Assembly (NCBI GenBank): GCA_013322215.1
Contig: JAAMEZ010000044.1
Span: 1-64,000 of the forward strand
Length of the DNA: 64,000 nt
Direction: 5' to 3'
Origin: Martinezella rhizogenes
Lineage (GTDB): Bacteria > Pseudomonadota > Alphaproteobacteria > Rhizobiales > Rhizobiaceae
Part shown: positions 60,642 through 64,000 of the stretch, in pieces
How the letters are laid out: each line of letters opens with the position of its first letter
How positions within the stretch are numbered: the stretch's first letter is position 1
Notes under the pieces: model-generated
Told to the model about the DNA's origin: nothing
The model's input: only the letters and a program-made list of their open reading frames with translations
Database searches by the model: none
Translations under genes and position numbers: made by a program

Positions 60642-60691
60642 CCGCAGTGTTCCTACAGCCGTAGCTAGCTTCAGCAAAGACCGTTTCTATC

Positions 60692-61564
60692 ATGGCAACA
60701 TTACATACCCGTTCTGCCGCCCGCGTCATGATGGCGCCTTCGGTTCTGCTCCTCTTCGCGTGGATGATCGTCCCGCTCGTGATGACGATCTATTTCTCGA
60801 CGCTGAACTACAATCTGCTGAACCCCGGCACGCATGATTTCATCGGGTTTCTCAACTACGAATATTTCATCAGTGACCCTGCCTTCCTGAGCTCGCTGAT
60901 CGTGACGCTGCTGCTTGTCGGCGGTGCGTTGCTGATTACCGTGGTCGGCGGCATTGCACTGGCTCTCCTTCTTGATCAGCCGATCTTCGGCCAAGGCATC
61001 GTGCGCATGCTGGTGCTTGCGCCCTTCTTCGTGATGCCGACGGTCGCAGCCCTCATCTGGAAGCATATGTTCATGAACCCGGTGAACGGGCTTCTGGCGC
61101 ATCTCTTCAAATTTTTCGGGCTTGATCCGCTGACCTGGCTGGAGACGGTTCCACTGCTGTCGATCATCATCATCATCGCCTGGCAGTGGCTGCCTTTCGC
61201 AACACTCATCCTGCTGACGGCCCTGCAGTCGCTGGACGAGGAGCAGAAGGAAGCTGCCGAGATGGATGGCGCCGGACCGGTTTCGAAGTTCATCCACATC
61301 ATCCTGCCGCATCTGGCGCGCGCCATCACCGTGGTGATCCTGATCGAAACGATCTTCATGCTGTCGGCCTTCGCCGAGATCCTCGTCACCACCAATGGCG
61401 GTCCGGGTACGGCGACGACCAACCTCACTTATCTCGTCTATTCGCAGATCGTTCTGTCGCAGGACGTCGGCGGCGCATCGGCGGGCGGCATCATCGCCGT
61501 CATCCTCGCCAATATCGTCGCTATCTTCCTGATGCGCGCGGTCGGCAAGAATCTGGAGGCTTGA
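60692..61564 (+). CDS. smoF: Polyol ABC transporter permease (MalF-like)
   Basis: 290 residues with six membrane helices of the CUT1 MalF/UgpA group; EAA loop EEQKEAAEMDGAGPVSKFIH followed by HIILPHLARAIT. It ends one base before smoG begins its ribosome region (TTGAGATGG), so the two are coupled. Forms the channel with SmoG. Confidence 0.92.
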   Translation: MATLHTRSAARVMMAPSVLLLFAWMIVPLVMTIYFSTLNYNLLNPGTHDFIGFLNYEYFISDPAFLSSLIVTLLLVGGALLITVVGGIALALLLDQPIFGQGIVRMLVLAPFFVMPTVAALIWKHMFMNPVNGLLAHLFKFFGLDPLTWLETVPLLSIIIIIAWQWLPFATLILLTALQSLDEEQKEAAEMDGAGPVSKFIHIILPHLARAITVVILIETIFMLSAFAEILVTTNGGPGTATTNLTYLVYSQIVLSQDVGGASAGGIIAVILANIVAIFLMRAVGKNLEA

Positions 61565-61565
61565 G

Positions 61566-62408
61566 ATGGCACGCAAAGTCTCCACGCAACGCAAGATCGT
61601 CGTATCGATCGCCGCCTGGATCGTGGCAATTCTCATCTTCTTCCCGATCCTGTGGACCATCCTGACGAGCTTCAAGACGGAAGGCGATGCCATTGCCTCG
61701 CCGCCGCAGTTCCTCTTCTTCCACTGGACGCTGGAGAACTACTTCGAGGTGCAGTCGCGCTCGGACTACTTCCTCCACTTCGGCAACTCGGTCATCATCG
61801 CCTTCGGTTCGACCATTCTCGGTTTGCTCGTTGCGGTGCCTGCCGCCTGGGCCATGGCCTTCTCGCCGACCAAGCGGACCAAGGACGTCCTGATGTGGAT
61901 GCTGTCGACCAAGATGATGCCGCCGGTCGGTGCCTTCATCCCGATCTACCTGCTGTTCCAGAGCTTTGGCCTTTTGAACAACCAGTTCGCCAGTCGCGTG
62001 GGGATGGTCGTCGTGCTGATGCTGATCAACCTGCCGATCATCGTCTGGATGCTCTACACCTACTTCAAGGAAATCCCCGGCGAGATCCTCGAAGCCGCCC
62101 GGATGGACGGTGCGACGCTCGCCAAGGAGATCATCTACGTGCTGACGCCGATGGCGATCCCCGGCCTTGCCTCGACGATGCTGCTCAACATCATCCTCGC
62201 CTGGAACGAGGCCTTCTGGACGCTCAACCTCTCCGCGGTAGACGCGGCGCCGCTGAGCACCTTCATCGCCTCCTATTCCAGTCCGGAGGGCCTGTTCTAT
62301 GCCAAGCTCTCGGCAGCATCGACCATGGCGATCGCTCCGATCCTGATCCTCGGCTGGTTCAGCCAGAAGCAACTCGTTCGCGGCCTGACCTTCGGCGCGG
62401 TTAAGTAA
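61566..62408 (+). CDS. smoG: Polyol ABC transporter permease (MalG-like)
   Basis: 280 residues, CUT1 MalG type: six helices, PILWTILTSFKTEGDA near the start, EAA loop GEILEAARMDGATLAKEIIY, and the VLTPMAIPGLAS region. Directly follows smoF. Confidence 0.92.
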   Translation: MARKVSTQRKIVVSIAAWIVAILIFFPILWTILTSFKTEGDAIASPPQFLFFHWTLENYFEVQSRSDYFLHFGNSVIIAFGSTILGLLVAVPAAWAMAFSPTKRTKDVLMWMLSTKMMPPVGAFIPIYLLFQSFGLLNNQFASRVGMVVVLMLINLPIIVWMLYTYFKEIPGEILEAARMDGATLAKEIIYVLTPMAIPGLASTMLLNIILAWNEAFWTLNLSAVDAAPLSTFIASYSSPEGLFYAKLSAASTMAIAPILILGWFSQKQLVRGLTFGAVK

Positions 62409-62419
62409 GGAAGAGAAAC

Positions 62420-63417
<998 letters not shown>

Positions 63418-63421
<4 letters not shown>

Positions 63422-64000
63422 AACGACTTGAAGGAAAATCAGCCTTGATCACCGGTTCGGCACGGGGCATTGGCCGCGCCTTCGCCGAAGCTTACCTCCG
63501 CGAAGGCGCGACTGTCGCAATTGCCGACATTGATGTTGACCGTGCGAAGAAAACTGCCGAGGAACTCGGCCCCAAAGCCTACTTCGTGAAGATGGACGTC
63601 ACCGATCAAGCCTCGATCGATGCCGCGATCGCCACTGTCGATGAGAAGACAGGCGGCATTGATATTCTGATCAACAATGCAGCGCTTTTTGATCTCGCGC
63701 CAATCGTTGAGATTACCCATAAGAGTTTCGATACGCTGTTCGCCATCAACGTCTCCGGCACGCTGTTCACGCTGCAGGCCGCGGCGAAATCGATGATTGC
63801 GCGCGGCAAGGGCGGCAAGATCATCAACATGGCAAGCCAGGCGGGACGCCGTGGAGAGGCCCTGGTTGCGGTCTATTGCGCGACCAAGGCGGCCGTTATT
63901 TCGCTCACCCAATCGGCCGGGCTGGATCTCATCAAGCATGGCATCAATGTCAACGCCATTGCGCCTGGCGTCGTCGACGGCGAACATTGGGATGGTGTGG
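63418..64000 (+). CDS. smoS: Sorbitol dehydrogenase-like SDR (cut by window end)
   Basis: The first 194 residues of a short-chain dehydrogenase: cofactor motif GSARGIGRAFAEA, NNAALFD (NNAG-like), Ser in NMASQAGRRG and YCATK catalytic pair. The SmoS-like start MKRLEGKSALITGSARGIGR and the position behind smoK indicate oxidation of the imported polyol to its ketose. The 3' end lies outside the window. Confidence 0.9.

Overview
The window looks like part of a large, self-transmissible plasmid (or chromid) of a Rhizobium/Agrobacterium-type alphaproteobacterium. The main evidence is a complete rhizobial Dtr region, traC-traD-traG diverging from traA-traF-traB-traH around a recognisable oriT and a tra box. 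A TraR and a TraM that line up end to end with the Agrobacterium Ti-plasmid proteins, a DUF736 gene, several typical rhizobial micro-genes and a smoEFGKS-type polyol operon support this. No repABC, traI or virB/trb mating-pair genes lie in the window, and no intact IS element, CRISPR array, tRNA or rRNA was seen.

Layout. (1) 0.3-2.0 kb: two toxin-antitoxin modules (VapBC-like, ParDE-like); a degenerate ~114-bp direct repeat flanks the first. (2) 2.0-7.1 kb: a B12-linked methionine block. A cobalamin riboswitch reads leftward into a double-hotdog thioesterase and a MetR-type regulator; facing the other way are mesX (DUF1852), mesD (core-only, B12-independent methionine synthase) and a flavin reductase. 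(3) 8.0-17.7 kb: MFS exporter and two aldo/keto reductases opposite a LysR gene, then a broken alpha/beta hydrolase, a GNAT, and a tight operon of exported proteins (Tat hydrolase, CMD protein, cupin, cytochrome P460-like) with a membrane protein. (4) 18.3-20.7 kb: LysR opposite DoxX-like and NmrA-like genes. (5) 20.9-28.7 kb: radical SAM protein, two cold-shock genes, and many tiny rhizobial genes, partly decayed. (6) 28.8-40.5 kb: Fic protein, decayed nuclease, WGR protein, then the conjugation region with oriT, ending in a LuxR-type regulator. (7) 40.6-49.3 kb: accessory stretch with a TacAT-like module, an unrecognised methyltransferase / ~450-aa protein / GNAT cassette, a Phd-PIN module, a DUF3800 gene, a hairpin-rich noncoding region and a tandem pair of Xre-like proteins. 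(8) 49.5-58.7 kb: peptide-class ABC importer with CapA-like and PepT-like enzymes, followed by traM and convergent traR. (9) 59.2-64.0 kb: smoE-F-G-K and the start of smoS, cut by the window end.

How it fits together. Conjugation genes are probably controlled by TraR plus acyl-homoserine lactone, restrained by TraM, through a tra box between traC and traA; a second AHL-type LuxR protein sits directly behind traH. The transport/hydrolase operon next to traM-traR recalls Ti plasmids, where traR is tied to an opine-uptake operon, but its substrate is unknown. The methionine block suggests that B12 limitation relieves the riboswitch, raises MetR and so turns on the B12-free, oxygen-linked methionine route. 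All assignments come from reading the sequence and remembered family features; no database search was run.
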